From Amycolatopsis sp. NBC_00345 (lineage in GTDB: Bacteria > Actinomycetota > Actinomycetes > Mycobacteriales > Pseudonocardiaceae): a stretch of DNA of 64,000 nt. The position numbers and the translations under genes are program-made. The stretch is taken from contig NZ_CP107995.1 in NCBI RefSeq assembly GCF_036116635.1, positions 1,550,001-1,614,000 on the forward strand. Direction: 5' to 3'. Below, piece after piece: positions 1 to 8,564 of this stretch (position 1 is its first letter; each line of letters opens with the position of its first letter). Under the pieces are notes generated by a model. That model was not told the DNA's origin, ran no database searches, and saw only the letters and a program-made list of their open reading frames with translations.

Positions 1-29
1 GCCGATTCGCCCCGGACGACGGAACCGGA

Positions 30-65
30 TCACCGATCCCGGAGCCGGGGCTTCGGGATCGGTGA
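30..65. terminator. Hairpin downstream of the MetE-like gene
   Basis: A perfect 12-bp inverted repeat (TCACCGATCCCG at 30-41 and its complement at 54-65) encloses a 12-nt loop. It lies about 90 bp past the stop of the leftward MetE-like gene. There is no U-tract, so it is a candidate intrinsic or processing hairpin only. Confidence 0.45.
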
Positions 66-152
66 AATCGGCACCGCTTTTCTTCACGATTGTCAGGTGA
101 GGACGCGAGTGGTGTCCTCGGTCCATTGTGCTCGGCGGATTCGCCGTTTCCG

Positions 153-1220
153 CTAGTTCAAGCCCAGGCTTTCCGCGGCGAGCCGGGTGCCTTCGACGCG
201 GGCCTTGATTTTCGCGAACGCGATCTGCCGCGAAGTGGAGGTGTCGTCGGCGAAGGGGGAGAAGCCGCAGTCGTCGCAGGTGCCGAGGCGTTCGACGGGA
301 ATGTGGCGGGCGGCGGTGAGGATCCGGTCACGCACTTCTTCCGCCGTCTCGACCCGCGGGTCGATCGGGTCGATCACGCCGACGTAGACACGCTGATCCG
401 GCTTGGAGTGTTTCGCGATGATGCCGAGGGCGGCTTCGGGGTCGGTTTCGCTGGCGAGCTGGACGAAGAAGCGGCCGGCCTTGAGGTCGAAGAGCGCGGG
501 CAGGAGCCCGGCGTAGTCGACGTCGAGGCTGTGCACGGAATCCTGGTCGCCGCCCGGGCAGGTGTGCACGCCGATCTTCTGCCGCTCGTCGGCGGTGAAG
601 CGTTCGAGGACGGTGTTGTTCAGGTCGATGAACGAGCGCAACAGGTCGCCGCTGGGGTCGAGCTTCAGCGAAAGCCGTCCTTCGGTGAAGTCGATTTGCA
701 CGCTGTCGGCGCCGGCGTCCAGGCATCGCCGGATGTCCGCCTCGGCTTCGTTGACCAGGTCGGCCAGGAATTCGTCGCGGCTGTAGCCCTCGATGCCGTC
801 CGCCGGGTAGACGAGGCCGACCGCGGACGCCGCGATCACCGCCTGCTTGACCGGCCGGGTGGTGTGCTCGCGGGCCAGCTTGAGGTATTCGTCGGCGTGG
901 GTCTGGTAGCGGAACGGGCCCGCGGTCAGGCGCGGCAGCTGCCGGGTGTGGCCGTCGGCGAAGGGGATGACCACGCCGTCGGGAGCGAGTGACGCCAGGC
1001 CGGCCAGCGGGTAGGTGGCGAAGCTGGGCTTGCCCTGTTCGCCGTCGGTGATCACCGGTGACCCGGTTTCTTCGAATAACCGGAGCGTTTCGGTGACCGC
1101 GCGAAGATTCAGCGCGGCGAGTTCCTCGGCGGTCGTTCTCCCGGCGGCGAACTCGGCAGCACCGGTCAACAGATAGTCAGGCCGGGGAATGCTGCCGATG
1201 GGTTCGGTGGGAATGGGCAC
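153..1220 (-). CDS. MetE-like cobalamin-independent methionine synthase family protein (catalytic domain only)
   Basis: A 355-residue protein of the UroD/MetE-like family. It corresponds to the C-terminal catalytic half of cobalamin-independent methionine synthase and lacks the N-terminal MetE repeat. Such short forms are zinc-dependent thiol methyltransferases of often unknown substrate. Visible signatures are an N-terminal GSIPRP-like segment, a VHTCPGGD motif that would supply a metal-ligand His/Cys, and CDDCGFSPF near the C-terminus with the second ligand Cys. I choose the GTG at 1220 because GGAGGA (about 1223-1229) lies just upstream; an in-frame ATG further upstream would add a tail of low-complexity residues. 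It appears monocistronic. Cytosolic. Family is confident, substrate unknown. Confidence 0.8.
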   Translation of the reverse strand: MPIPTEPIGSIPRPDYLLTGAAEFAAGRTTAEELAALNLRAVTETLRLFEETGSPVITDGEQGKPSFATYPLAGLASLAPDGVVIPFADGHTRQLPRLTAGPFRYQTHADEYLKLAREHTTRPVKQAVIAASAVGLVYPADGIEGYSRDEFLADLVNEAEADIRRCLDAGADSVQIDFTEGRLSLKLDPSGDLLRSFIDLNNTVLERFTADERQKIGVHTCPGGDQDSVHSLDVDYAGLLPALFDLKAGRFFVQLASETDPEAALGIIAKHSKPDQRVYVGVIDPIDPRVETAEEVRDRILTAARHIPVERLGTCDDCGFSPFADDTSTSRQIAFAKIKARVEGTRLAAESLGLN

Positions 1221-1334
1221 GCTTCCTCCACGGGTCGCGGAACGGGTGCAGTTGCCGTCGGACCCTACCAGCATTTTTCGCTTGATCATTCGGAGTACGG
1301 GGAGATCGCCCGAACAGACGACAGCGGCGGGCGG

Positions 1335-1361
1335 TCGTTACCCGGCGTTCATTTCTGTCAA
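1335..1361 (-). promoter_or_regulatory. Possible promoter of the MetE-like gene
   Basis: On the minus strand a perfect TTGACA (complement of 1356-1361) is followed after 15 nt by TAACGA (complement of 1335-1340). The spacer is short for a housekeeping promoter and the site is about 115 nt before the GTG start, so this is tentative. The rest of 1221-1444 shows nothing else recognisable. Confidence 0.3.
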
Positions 1362-1444
1362 GGCGTTTTTTGCGCAGGGGAAAGATTGGAATACTCGCGA
1401 TTGCGCAGTTCCGTTCTGCGCGGTGACTTCTGTACGGCGATGGG

Positions 1445-2284
1445 CTAGGGGATCGAGACCGCGTTGAGCAACGTGCGCAGCCGCCAGGGCCGGCGGCCCC
1501 AGACGAGCACCTTGCCGGTGAGCGTCGTGCGCAGCACGCCGGTCCGGCCGAACAGCATGAGCATGAACGCGCCGGGGGAGAACCACACGTGCGCGTCGAC
1601 GGGCTGCCCGGCCGGCTCGACCGAGAAGCGGCCGCCGGTCATCGCGAGGACCACCGGTGCGGTGTAAGGGGAACGGAACTCGACGGTGATCCTCGGGCCG
1701 GGCCCCGGTGGGGCGGAGTCCTCGTGGTAGCCGAACACCACGAGGATGAACCGGGTGAACGCGACCGCCGCGGGCGCGTCGGGCACCGTCGGCGGCGCGC
1801 CCGCGGCGACGGCGAGGTCGTGCCCGTGGATGAGCAGCTCGTTGAGCAGATGCGCGAGTGCCGCCGAAAGGGGGAACACCAGGCCGCCGAACCATTCGAC
1901 CGATGTCTCGGGCGTCAGGCCGCGGCAGTCGTCGAGGACGCCGGCGACGGTGGCTCGGAGCGCTTCCGCCAGCGACCGCGGATCGCGTTCGGGGTAGCGC
2001 TTCAGGAGCAGTTCGTTGAGTTCCGCGATGTCCGAGAGCTTGGTGTGGCTGACCCGTTCGGCCAGCTCCGGGAACGGGTGGGCGCCGGGCCGGCCGGGCA
2101 GCGCGGCGCGGGCCAGCGCCGCGACGGTGACCAGATGCGCGCCCACCTCCACGGCGGACCATCGCTCGGTGGCGGGCGCGGCGGGCGTCGTCAGCTGGTC
2201 GAGCAGCCCGGCGCAGCGTCCGGTGGCCTGCTCCACCGCGTCGTGGAGCGCTTGCCAGCCCGGTGCGTCCAGCGTCGCGGTCAT
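1445..2284 (-). CDS. MDMPI/DinB-like N-terminal plus SCP2-like C-terminal protein
   Basis: 279 residues. The first ~150 residues look like the mycothiol-dependent maleylpyruvate isomerase (MDMPI/DinB) four-helix fold: an early WSAVEVGAHLVTVAALA segment and a later NELLIHGHDLA segment give the spaced His residues that bind a divalent metal in this superfamily. The C-terminal ~100 residues (VEFRSPYTAPVVLAM to the end) resemble an SCP2/sterol-carrier-like domain, including the DAHVWFSPGAF strand typical of actinobacterial MDMPI proteins. The likely role is a mycothiol-dependent transferase or isomerase; the substrate is unknown. No clear ribosome binding site precedes the ATG at 2284. It lies upstream of the MetE-like gene in the same direction with a gap of about 225 bp. 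Confidence 0.7.
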   Translation of the reverse strand: MTATLDAPGWQALHDAVEQATGRCAGLLDQLTTPAAPATERWSAVEVGAHLVTVAALARAALPGRPGAHPFPELAERVSHTKLSDIAELNELLLKRYPERDPRSLAEALRATVAGVLDDCRGLTPETSVEWFGGLVFPLSAALAHLLNELLIHGHDLAVAAGAPPTVPDAPAAVAFTRFILVVFGYHEDSAPPGPGPRITVEFRSPYTAPVVLAMTGGRFSVEPAGQPVDAHVWFSPGAFMLMLFGRTGVLRTTLTGKVLVWGRRPWRLRTLLNAVSIP

Positions 2285-2350
2285 CGTATGAAGCTATCGC
2301 GAGAACTAGTCATAGGGAAGAGAGTGGGGCCAGGTCGGCCTTGGCGGCTC

Positions 2351-2366
2351 GTTTGATATATGAAAC
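2351..2366. promoter_or_regulatory. A/T-rich near-palindrome between divergent genes (clpC control region)
   Basis: GTTTGATATATGAAAC reads as a 14-of-16 palindrome in an otherwise GC-rich intergenic region between the MDMPI-like gene and clpC. About 23 bp further on, GTTCGC at 2389-2394 resembles one half of the actinobacterial ClgR box (CGC-N5-GCG) that controls clp genes, but the other half is imperfect. Operator or promoter function is inferred. Confidence 0.35.
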
Positions 2367-2453
2367 AATAGTGAAACTCATGGCAGTGGTTCGCGGTGTG
2401 CCGGCGGCCCCTCGTGGATCCCGCCCGCCGACGCAGCAGTCGAGGGAGTGCGC

Positions 2454-4973
2454 ATGTTTGAGAGGTTCACCGACCGCGCGAGGCGGGTGGTCGTTCTGGC
2501 CCAGGAAGAGGCCAGGATGCTCAACCACAACTACATCGGCACCGAGCACATCCTTCTGGGTCTGATCCATGAGGGTGAGGGTGTCGCCGCGAAGGCGCTG
2601 GAGTCGCTGGGCATTGCCCTCGAGGGTGTGCGCCAGCAGGTCGAGGAGATCATCGGCCAGGGTCAGCAGGCGCCGTCCGGGCATATCCCGTTCACGCCGC
2701 GGGCGAAGAAAGTGTTGGAGCTGTCGCTGCGTGAGGCGTTGCAGCTGGGCCACAACTACATCGGCACCGAGCACATTCTGCTGGGCTTGATCCGCGAGGG
2801 TGAGGGTGTCGCCGCGCAGGTGCTGGTCAAGCTGGGTGCGGACCTGAACCGGGTGCGTCAGCAGGTGTTGCAGCTCCTGTCGGGGTATCAGACGGGGGAG
2901 AAGTCGACCGAGTCGGGTTCCGGCCGTGGTGAGGGCACGCCGTCGTCGTCGCTGGTGCTGGACCAGTTCGGCCGCAATATGACGGTGCTGGCCCGGGAGG
3001 GCAAGCTGGACCCGGTCATCGGGCGCGGCAAGGAGATCGAGCGGGTCATGCAGGTCCTGTCCCGCCGGACGAAGAACAACCCGGTGCTGATCGGCGAGCC
3101 TGGTGTCGGCAAGACCGCTGTCGTCGAGGGCCTGGCGCAGAGCATTGTCAAGGGCGAGGTGCCGGAGACGCTGAAGGACAAGCAGCTCTACACCTTGGAC
3201 CTGGGTTCCCTGGTGGCGGGTTCGCGGTATCGGGGTGATTTCGAGGAGCGCCTGAAGAAGGTGCTGAAGGAGATCAAGACCCGCGGCGACATCATCTTGT
3301 TCATCGACGAGCTCCACACTCTGGTGGGTGCGGGTGCGGCGGAGGGCGCGATTGACGCGGCCTCGATTTTGAAGCCGATGCTGGCGCGGGGTGAGTTGCA
3401 GACGATCGGTGCGACCACGCTGGAGGAGTACCGCAAGTACATCGAGAAGGACGCGGCGTTGGAGCGGCGGTTCCAGCCGATCCAGGTGGGTGAGCCGTCG
3501 CTGGAGCACACGATCGAGATTTTGAAGGGTCTGCGGGACCGGTATGAGGCGCACCACCGTGTCTCGATCACCGACTCGGCCCTGGTCGCGGCGGCGACGT
3601 TGGCGGATCGGTATATCAATGACCGGTTCCTGCCGGACAAGGCGATCGACTTGATCGACGAGGCCGGCGCGCGGATGCGGATCCGGCGGATGACGGCGCC
3701 GCCGGACTTGCGGGAGTTCGACGAGAAGATCGCCGATGTGCGTCGGGACAAGGAGTCGGCGATAGACGCGCAGGACTTCGAGCGCGCGGCCCGGCTGCGG
3801 GACGAGGAGAAGACTCTTCTCGGGCAGAAGGGTGAGCGGGAGAAGCAGTGGAAGGACGGCGACCTGGATGTTGTCGCCGAGGTCGATGATGAGCAGATCG
3901 CGGAGGTGCTGGCCAACTGGACCGGTATCCCGGTGTTCAAGCTGACCGAGGAGGAGACGACCCGCCTGCTGCGGATGGAGGAAGAGCTCCACAAGCGGAT
4001 CATCGGGCAGGAGGACGCGGTCAAGGCCGTGTCGCAGGCGATTCGCCGGACGCGGGCGGGGTTGAAGGACCCGAAGCGCCCGTCGGGGTCGTTCATCTTC
4101 GCCGGCCCGTCGGGTGTGGGGAAGACGGAGTTGTCGAAGGCGTTGGCGGCGTTCTTGTTCGGTGAGGACGACGCGCTGATCCAGATCGACATGGGCGAGT
4201 TCCATGACCGGTACACGGCGTCGCGGTTGTTCGGTGCCCCTCCCGGTTATGTCGGGTATGAGGAGGGTGGGCAGCTGACCGAGAAGGTGCGGCGGAAGCC
4301 GTTCTCGGTGGTGTTGTTCGATGAGATCGAGAAGGCGCACCAGGAGATCTACAACACGCTCCTGCAGGTGCTGGAGGACGGCCGGTTGACGGATGGTCAG
4401 GGCCGGACGGTGGACTTCAAGAACACGGTGCTGATCTTCACGTCGAACCTGGGCACGTCGGACATCTCGAAGTCCGTCAGCCTCGGTTTCTCTTCCGGAG
4501 CGGATGTGTCGAACCGCTACGAGAAGATGAAGCAGAAGGTCAACGAGGAGATGAAGAAGCATTTCCGGCCGGAGTTCCTGAACCGGATCGATGACATCAT
4601 CGTGTTCCACCAGCTGACCCAGGATCAGATCATCCAGATGGTCGATTTGATGATCGGGCGGGTGGAGAAGCAGCTCAAGGCCAAGGACATGGACATCGAG
4701 CTGACCGGCAAGGCGAAGGCCCTGCTGGCCAAGCGCGGGTTCGACCCCGTTTTGGGTGCCCGGCCGCTGCGTCGCACCATCCAGCGGGAGATCGAGGACC
4801 AGCTCTCGGAGAAGATCCTCTTCGGCGAGATCGAAGCCGGCCAGATCATCCTGGTCGACGTCGACGGCTGGAGCGGCAACCCCGAAGACTCCGACGACCG
4901 TGACGACTCCGACGGACTTGAAGAGGAGGCCTGCTTCACCTTCAGTGGACGGCTCCGGGCGGTTGTCGTCTGA
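2454..4973 (+). CDS. clpC: ClpC-type AAA+ unfoldase, regulatory ATPase of the Clp protease
   Basis: 839 residues, a normal length for actinobacterial ClpC. It unfolds substrates and feeds them to ClpP in the cytosol. The N-domain has the two characteristic repeats (HNYIGTEHILLGLI occurs twice, around residues 22 and 97). AAA-1 has Walker A GEPGVGKT and sensor region FIDELH; a UVR-like coiled middle domain follows (around 420-455); AAA-2 has Walker A GPSGVGKT and Walker B VVLFDEIEK. The C-terminus carries an acidic stretch and FTFSG as in ClpC1 proteins. I choose ATG 2454, with GAGGGAG just upstream, over the GTG two codons earlier. It is followed by a strong terminator, so it is probably monocistronic. 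ClpC1 is usually essential in actinobacteria. Confidence 0.97.
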   Translation: MFERFTDRARRVVVLAQEEARMLNHNYIGTEHILLGLIHEGEGVAAKALESLGIALEGVRQQVEEIIGQGQQAPSGHIPFTPRAKKVLELSLREALQLGHNYIGTEHILLGLIREGEGVAAQVLVKLGADLNRVRQQVLQLLSGYQTGEKSTESGSGRGEGTPSSSLVLDQFGRNMTVLAREGKLDPVIGRGKEIERVMQVLSRRTKNNPVLIGEPGVGKTAVVEGLAQSIVKGEVPETLKDKQLYTLDLGSLVAGSRYRGDFEERLKKVLKEIKTRGDIILFIDELHTLVGAGAAEGAIDAASILKPMLARGELQTIGATTLEEYRKYIEKDAALERRFQPIQVGEPSLEHTIEILKGLRDRYEAHHRVSITDSALVAAATLADRYINDRFLPDKAIDLIDEAGARMRIRRMTAPPDLREFDEKIADVRRDKESAIDAQDFERAARLRDEEKTLLGQKGEREKQWKDGDLDVVAEVDDEQIAEVLANWTGIPVFKLTEEETTRLLRMEEELHKRIIGQEDAVKAVSQAIRRTRAGLKDPKRPSGSFIFAGPSGVGKTELSKALAAFLFGEDDALIQIDMGEFHDRYTASRLFGAPPGYVGYEEGGQLTEKVRRKPFSVVLFDEIEKAHQEIYNTLLQVLEDGRLTDGQGRTVDFKNTVLIFTSNLGTSDISKSVSLGFSSGADVSNRYEKMKQKVNEEMKKHFRPEFLNRIDDIIVFHQLTQDQIIQMVDLMIGRVEKQLKAKDMDIELTGKAKALLAKRGFDPVLGARPLRRTIQREIEDQLSEKILFGEIEAGQIILVDVDGWSGNPEDSDDRDDSDGLEEEACFTFSGRLRAVVV

Positions 4974-4992
4974 TCCGGCGGCGCCTGGTCTG

Positions 4993-5026
4993 AAAGGACA
5001 GTGTCCGAAGGCAGGCACTGTCCTTT
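4993..5026 (+). terminator. Rho-independent-type terminator after clpC
   Basis: A perfect 11-bp stem (AAAGGACAGTG at 4993-5003 with CACTGTCCTTT at 5016-5026) and a 12-nt loop, ending in a short T run, 20 nt after the clpC stop. Confidence 0.8.
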
Positions 5027-5164
5027 TCGGACGCTCGATTGGTTTGCTTTGGTGAATTCCGCGGTATGCCGGTGCGGAAGGCGTACCCGGAGCAGTCCCG
5101 CCTGGGCGCACCGTGATGGAGGCCTGGGCCACTCAGTGCGCGCTGGCGCCGAGGTTCGTACATA

Positions 5165-5183
5165 ATCACCTAGTATTGGTGAT
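5165..5183. promoter_or_regulatory. Putative operator of the HxlR gene
   Basis: An inverted repeat ATCACC-N7-GGTGAT sits 12 bp before the HxlR start codon and directly abuts its GGAGG ribosome binding site. The position fits autorepression by the winged-helix protein it precedes; this is inferred from position only. Confidence 0.45.
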
Positions 5184-5195
5184 GGAGGCACGAAC

Positions 5196-5873
5196 ATGAC
5201 GACGACGAAGCGGAACTACCACCAGTACTGCGGCCTGGCGTCCGGGTTGGATGTGATCGGCGAGCGGTGGACCCTGCTCGTCGTCCGCGAGCTGATGATG
5301 GGGCCCCGGCACTACGGCGAGCTGCTCGCCGACCTGCCCGGCATGGGCACCAACCTGCTGGCCGACCGGCTGAAGTTCCTGACCGAGCAGGATGTCGTGC
5401 GGCGCGTCGACGTCAAGGGCACCGGCTCCCGGCTGGCCTACGAGCTGACCGAGCGGGGCGCGCGGCTGCGCCCGTTCGTGCTCGGGCTGGCGCGCTGGGG
5501 CCTCGATTTCGTCGGTGAAATCCATCCCGACGACACGGTGCGCCCGCACTGGGGCTTCCTCGCGGTCGAGTCGATGCTCCGGCAGGAGGCCGTCACGGAC
5601 CACGAGGAGCAGTACGAGTTCCGCGTCGATGACGAGGTCTTCCGCATCGAAGTGTCCGGCGGGCAGGCGAAAACGGCCCGTGGCCCGGCATCCGAGCCGG
5701 CCACCGTGGCCAAAGTGGACTCCGCGACGTTCGTCCAGATCGGCGCGAAGCGGCTCACCCCGCTGACCGCGATGCTCACCGGGCGGCTGACCCTCGACGG
5801 CGAGGTCGAAGCCGTGCTGCGCTGCTGCGACCTGCTCGGCCTTGACGCCGGGGACTACGCCGCCGGCCGGTGA
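5196..5873 (+). CDS. HxlR-family winged-helix regulator with C-terminal SCP2-like domain
   Basis: 225 residues. The N-terminal ~100 residues are an HxlR/MarR-type winged helix (GERWTLLVVRELMMGPRHYGE, then LLADRL in the recognition region). The last ~110 residues form an extra domain with an EFRVDDEVFRIEV strand and a PLTAML segment that resembles SCP2-like ligand-binding folds, so it probably senses a small lipophilic ligand. GGAGG (5184-5188) lies 7 nt before the ATG. A closely similar paralogue is encoded at 16080-16730. No partner gene adjoins it closely; clpC ends 220 bp upstream behind a terminator and the next operon starts about 670 bp downstream. Confidence 0.85.
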   Translation: MTTTKRNYHQYCGLASGLDVIGERWTLLVVRELMMGPRHYGELLADLPGMGTNLLADRLKFLTEQDVVRRVDVKGTGSRLAYELTERGARLRPFVLGLARWGLDFVGEIHPDDTVRPHWGFLAVESMLRQEAVTDHEEQYEFRVDDEVFRIEVSGGQAKTARGPASEPATVAKVDSATFVQIGAKRLTPLTAMLTGRLTLDGEVEAVLRCCDLLGLDAGDYAAGR

Positions 5874-6541
5874 GAGCTTCCGGAACAGGTAGCGTGTGAG
5901 CGCGGCGGCAGGCCTGGCCGACGCCGCTGGGCTGCGGTTGTAGCGGACCGGTGCGAGTGTGCCGGAAACGCCGAAGCCGCCCGGGGTCACGGGCGGCTTC
6001 AGCGCTGGGACCGGGGCCGGACGGGGTGGGGGATCGCCCGCCCGGCCCCGGGTTCCGGGGCCGGCACCAGCCGAGTCAGTCGAGTGGGTCGAGCCGGATG
6101 CCGGTCAGGTCGAAGAACTCGATCGGCGGGGCGGGCACCGACCGCATGGCGGACTCAGCTGCCGTAGCACTGACCGCGTGGCGGATCCGGCTGCCGTAGT
6201 ACTGCGACGTCACGGCGGCGAAAGGCGGGATCGGCAGGTCCGCCGTCGGTGGCCCGCAGGCCGGCGATCTCGTGCGTGTCCTGGAATCGCGGCAGCGCGC
6301 CGGGCTCGGGTTCGGTCTCCTTCCGGGGGGAAGTACGGGCCGCTTCGGAGCCGACTGTAGCCGACCGCCCCTCTGCTGGCTATGCGAAAATTTAGTGAAC
6401 TTCCACCGGTCGGCCATGATCGTAGTCGCTGTACCAGTCGACCTCGATGGACTTTCGTTGTAGCTTTAAAATGAGATAGCCAGTGCTATTCTGGGAATTC
6501 CGACGTTGGCGGGGAGCGGACGACCGGCGAGGGCGGGGTTG
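5874..6541. other. 668-bp stretch without a confident gene
   Basis: Holds a terminator hairpin (5973-6000) and then GC-rich sequence. A minus-strand reading frame (6076-6417, 113 codons) has Arg/Pro/Ser-rich composition typical of an antisense shadow, although its last residues (FFDLTGIRLDPLD) look protein-like, so a decayed gene is possible. From about 6380 to 6495 base composition drops in GC, which probably marks the control region of the following operon. No other gene is supported. Confidence 0.5.
5973..6000. terminator. Terminator hairpin after the HxlR gene
   Basis: A perfect 10-bp stem (GAAGCCGCCC at 5973-5982, GGGCGGCTTC at 5991-6000) with an 8-nt loop about 100 bp after the HxlR stop. 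It could act in both directions. Confidence 0.65.
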
Positions 6542-7288
6542 GTGGCGGTGGACCTGACGGTCGTGGCCGGGGCGTACGCGGACCGGCATCCGGGAGCGCC
6601 CGGGATCGCTGCCGGGTTCCGGCTGGATCTGGACGAGGACTACTGCCGGGAGGTCGCCGCGTGCTACGAGCGTGCACCGAGGCTCGCCGGATCGGCGCTG
6701 CGGGCGTACGAGCTGCTGAAGGCGGAGAACCTGGCGCAGTTCCGGCTGATCGGCGAAGCCGGGATCGACGTCCGGCCGTGGGATGGCGCGGGGCAGCCCT
6801 ACCGGAGTTCGGCCGAGCTGATCGAACGGGTCCTCGGCACCGGTGTGCTGCTGGTCCACCTGACCAGCGTCCGGCACGGCCCCGGCCCGGCCACGGGCTT
6901 CCACCCGATGCTGGCACCGTCCGGGATCTCCGCGCACGGGGTCGCCCTGTGCTGCAACGACCTGTTCCGCGCGGTGCACGACGTGTTCGGGCATGTCATG
7001 TCCGGCAACCACTTCGGGCCCCGCGGCGAGTTCCGGGCGACCTTCGCGCACCTCGGCATGTACCGGCGTGAGGTGCACCGGGTGCTGCTGACCGAGCAGA
7101 TCGGCCAGATCTGCTGGTTCTACTACGGGCCGCACCTGCTGGGCCGCGACGGGCAGCCCCGGCGGCGCGGCGATCCGGCGTACGTCCCGCCGCCGCGGCG
7201 CCCCTATCCCGAGCAGAAGGTGTTCGAGCTGAGCCAGTCTCATCTGGATCGGTTCGAGGGCCTGTTCCACCGACTGGAGGCAGTATGA
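6542..7288 (+). CDS. Unassigned protein with HDxxGH / FGPxGE / TExxGQ signature (possible non-haem metal enzyme)
   Basis: About 248 residues. I cannot assign it to a named family with certainty. Strongly patterned motifs are FRAVHDVFGH, SGNHFGPRGE, a following His (FAHLGMY) and LLTEQIGQICWF. The HxxxxH pair followed about 40 residues later by a Glu in a T-E-x-x-G-Q helix recalls the 2-His-1-Glu iron site of biopterin-dependent aromatic amino acid hydroxylases (HExxGH then E). I also recall similar FRAVHD..GH / GE / TExxGQ proteins in phages and environmental bacteria, not verified. Start is taken at GTG 6542 behind a GAGGG; GTG 6548 and TTG 6506 are alternatives. The stop overlaps the next start (ATGA at 7285), so it is translationally coupled to the PLP enzyme. 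Confidence 0.7.
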   Translation: MAVDLTVVAGAYADRHPGAPGIAAGFRLDLDEDYCREVAACYERAPRLAGSALRAYELLKAENLAQFRLIGEAGIDVRPWDGAGQPYRSSAELIERVLGTGVLLVHLTSVRHGPGPATGFHPMLAPSGISAHGVALCCNDLFRAVHDVFGHVMSGNHFGPRGEFRATFAHLGMYRREVHRVLLTEQIGQICWFYYGPHLLGRDGQPRRRGDPAYVPPPRRPYPEQKVFELSQSHLDRFEGLFHRLEAV

Positions 7289-8553
7289 CCAGCACGGCCA
7301 CCTCGAGCGGCCTGATCGGCGACGCCGTCCGCGAGCGGTTCCCGATCCTCGGCCGCCGCGGGTTTCCCGTTTACCTCGACAACGCCGCGACCACCCAGAA
7401 ACCGCGCGAGGTGCTCGACTCGCTGGTCGGTTACTACGAGACGGTCAACAGCAACGTCGGGCGGGGCTACTACGGGCTCGCGATGGCCTCGACCGAGCAG
7501 TACGAACAAGCCCGTGAAGTCGTCCGCCGCTTCCTCGGTGCCGAGGAAGCCGACGAGATCGTGTTCACGGCGAGCACGACGGCGGCCACGAATCTGCTCG
7601 CCGACACCCTCGGCCGCGCGACGGTCGGGCCGGGCGACCAGGTCGTGGTGACCGGGCTCGAACACAACTCGAACCTGCTGCCCTGGCGGCGTTTGTGCGA
7701 CGACACCGGTGCGGAGCTGGTGGTCGCGCCCGTCGGCGCGGACGGCCGGGTGGAGCCGTCCGCGTTCGCCGCGGTGCTCGGGCCGCGGGTCCGGATCGTC
7801 GCGATCGGGCACGTGTCGAACGTGCTCGGCACGGTCAACCCGGTGCGGGAGCTGGCCGCGCTGGCCCACCGCCACGGTGCCCGCGTCGTGGTCGACGGGG
7901 CCCAGGCCGTGGCGCACCGCCCGGTCGACGTCCGTGAACTGGGCGCCGACTTCTACACGTTCTCGGCGCACAAGGTGTACGGCCCGATGGGGACCGGTGT
8001 GCTCTACGGCCGCCGGGAACTGCTGGAGCAGCTCGGCCCATACCAGGTCGGCGGGGGCACGGTGAAGGGCGTCCGGCACGACAGCCCGGTGCAGTACGTG
8101 CCCGTGCCGGCCCGGCTGGAGGCAGGCACGCCGAACGTGGCCGGCGCGGCTGGGCTGGCCGCGGCGCTGGAGTTCGTCGCCGGGCTCGGCTGGGACTCCG
8201 TGCGCGCGCACGACGAGGCGCTGGTCGGCCAGGCCGTGGCGGAGCTGGCGGCGATTCCCGGGGTCCGGATCGTCGGCGACCCGGGCGCGGAGCCCAGCGG
8301 GATCGTCTCGCTCGCCGTGGACGGCATCCATCCCTACGACGTCGGCGGGCACCTGGACCGGCGTGGCATCGCGGTCCGCTGCGGCGTGCACTGCGCCAGC
8401 ACTCTGCTCGACGACCTGGGCCTGCTCGGCACCGTCCGGCTGTCGTTCGCGGTCTACACCACCGAAGCCGAGCTCGACGCGGTCCGCCGCGCGCTGGCCG
8501 AGGTCGAGCCGGGGGAGTGGACGGCGTCGCACCCGGACACCCGGTTCCTGTGA
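7285..8553 (+). CDS. SufS-like cysteine desulfurase / class V aminotransferase
   Basis: 422 residues, the normal length for SufS/CsdA. A PLP enzyme that would remove sulfur from cysteine as a persulfide, or carry out a related beta/alpha-elimination. The sequence shows LDNAATTQKP at the N-terminus, the PLP-binding lysine in TFSAHKVYGP, an AxPNVAGA-like segment near residue 290, and a catalytic-loop cysteine in RCGVHCASTL matching the RxGxHCA of SufS. ATG 7285 overlaps the upstream stop by 4 bp and GGAGG lies 6 nt before it. There is no SufU, SufB or IscU nearby, so it is probably a dedicated sulfur donor or a lyase for the surrounding pathway rather than the housekeeping Fe-S enzyme. Confidence 0.88.
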   Translation: MTSTATSSGLIGDAVRERFPILGRRGFPVYLDNAATTQKPREVLDSLVGYYETVNSNVGRGYYGLAMASTEQYEQAREVVRRFLGAEEADEIVFTASTTAATNLLADTLGRATVGPGDQVVVTGLEHNSNLLPWRRLCDDTGAELVVAPVGADGRVEPSAFAAVLGPRVRIVAIGHVSNVLGTVNPVRELAALAHRHGARVVVDGAQAVAHRPVDVRELGADFYTFSAHKVYGPMGTGVLYGRRELLEQLGPYQVGGGTVKGVRHDSPVQYVPVPARLEAGTPNVAGAAGLAAALEFVAGLGWDSVRAHDEALVGQAVAELAAIPGVRIVGDPGAEPSGIVSLAVDGIHPYDVGGHLDRRGIAVRCGVHCASTLLDDLGLLGTVRLSFAVYTTEAELDAVRRALAEVEPGEWTASHPDTRFL

Positions 8554-8564
8554 GGAGTGAGGCC

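Noticed and set aside
2448..2453. GTG at 2448 as clpC start
   Set aside because: It lies inside the GAGGGAG ribosome binding site; ATG 2454 gives the family N-terminus MFERFTDRAR.
2310..5132. 940-codon open frame antisense to clpC
   Set aside because: Arg/Leu/Gln/Asp-rich composition and exact antisense overlap with an unmistakable clpC; a GC-bias shadow.
6076..6417. 113-codon minus-strand frame in the gap after the first HxlR gene
   Set aside because: Mostly Arg/Pro/Ser with no motif. The C-terminal FFDLTGIRLDPLD looks protein-like but is not enough to call a gene.
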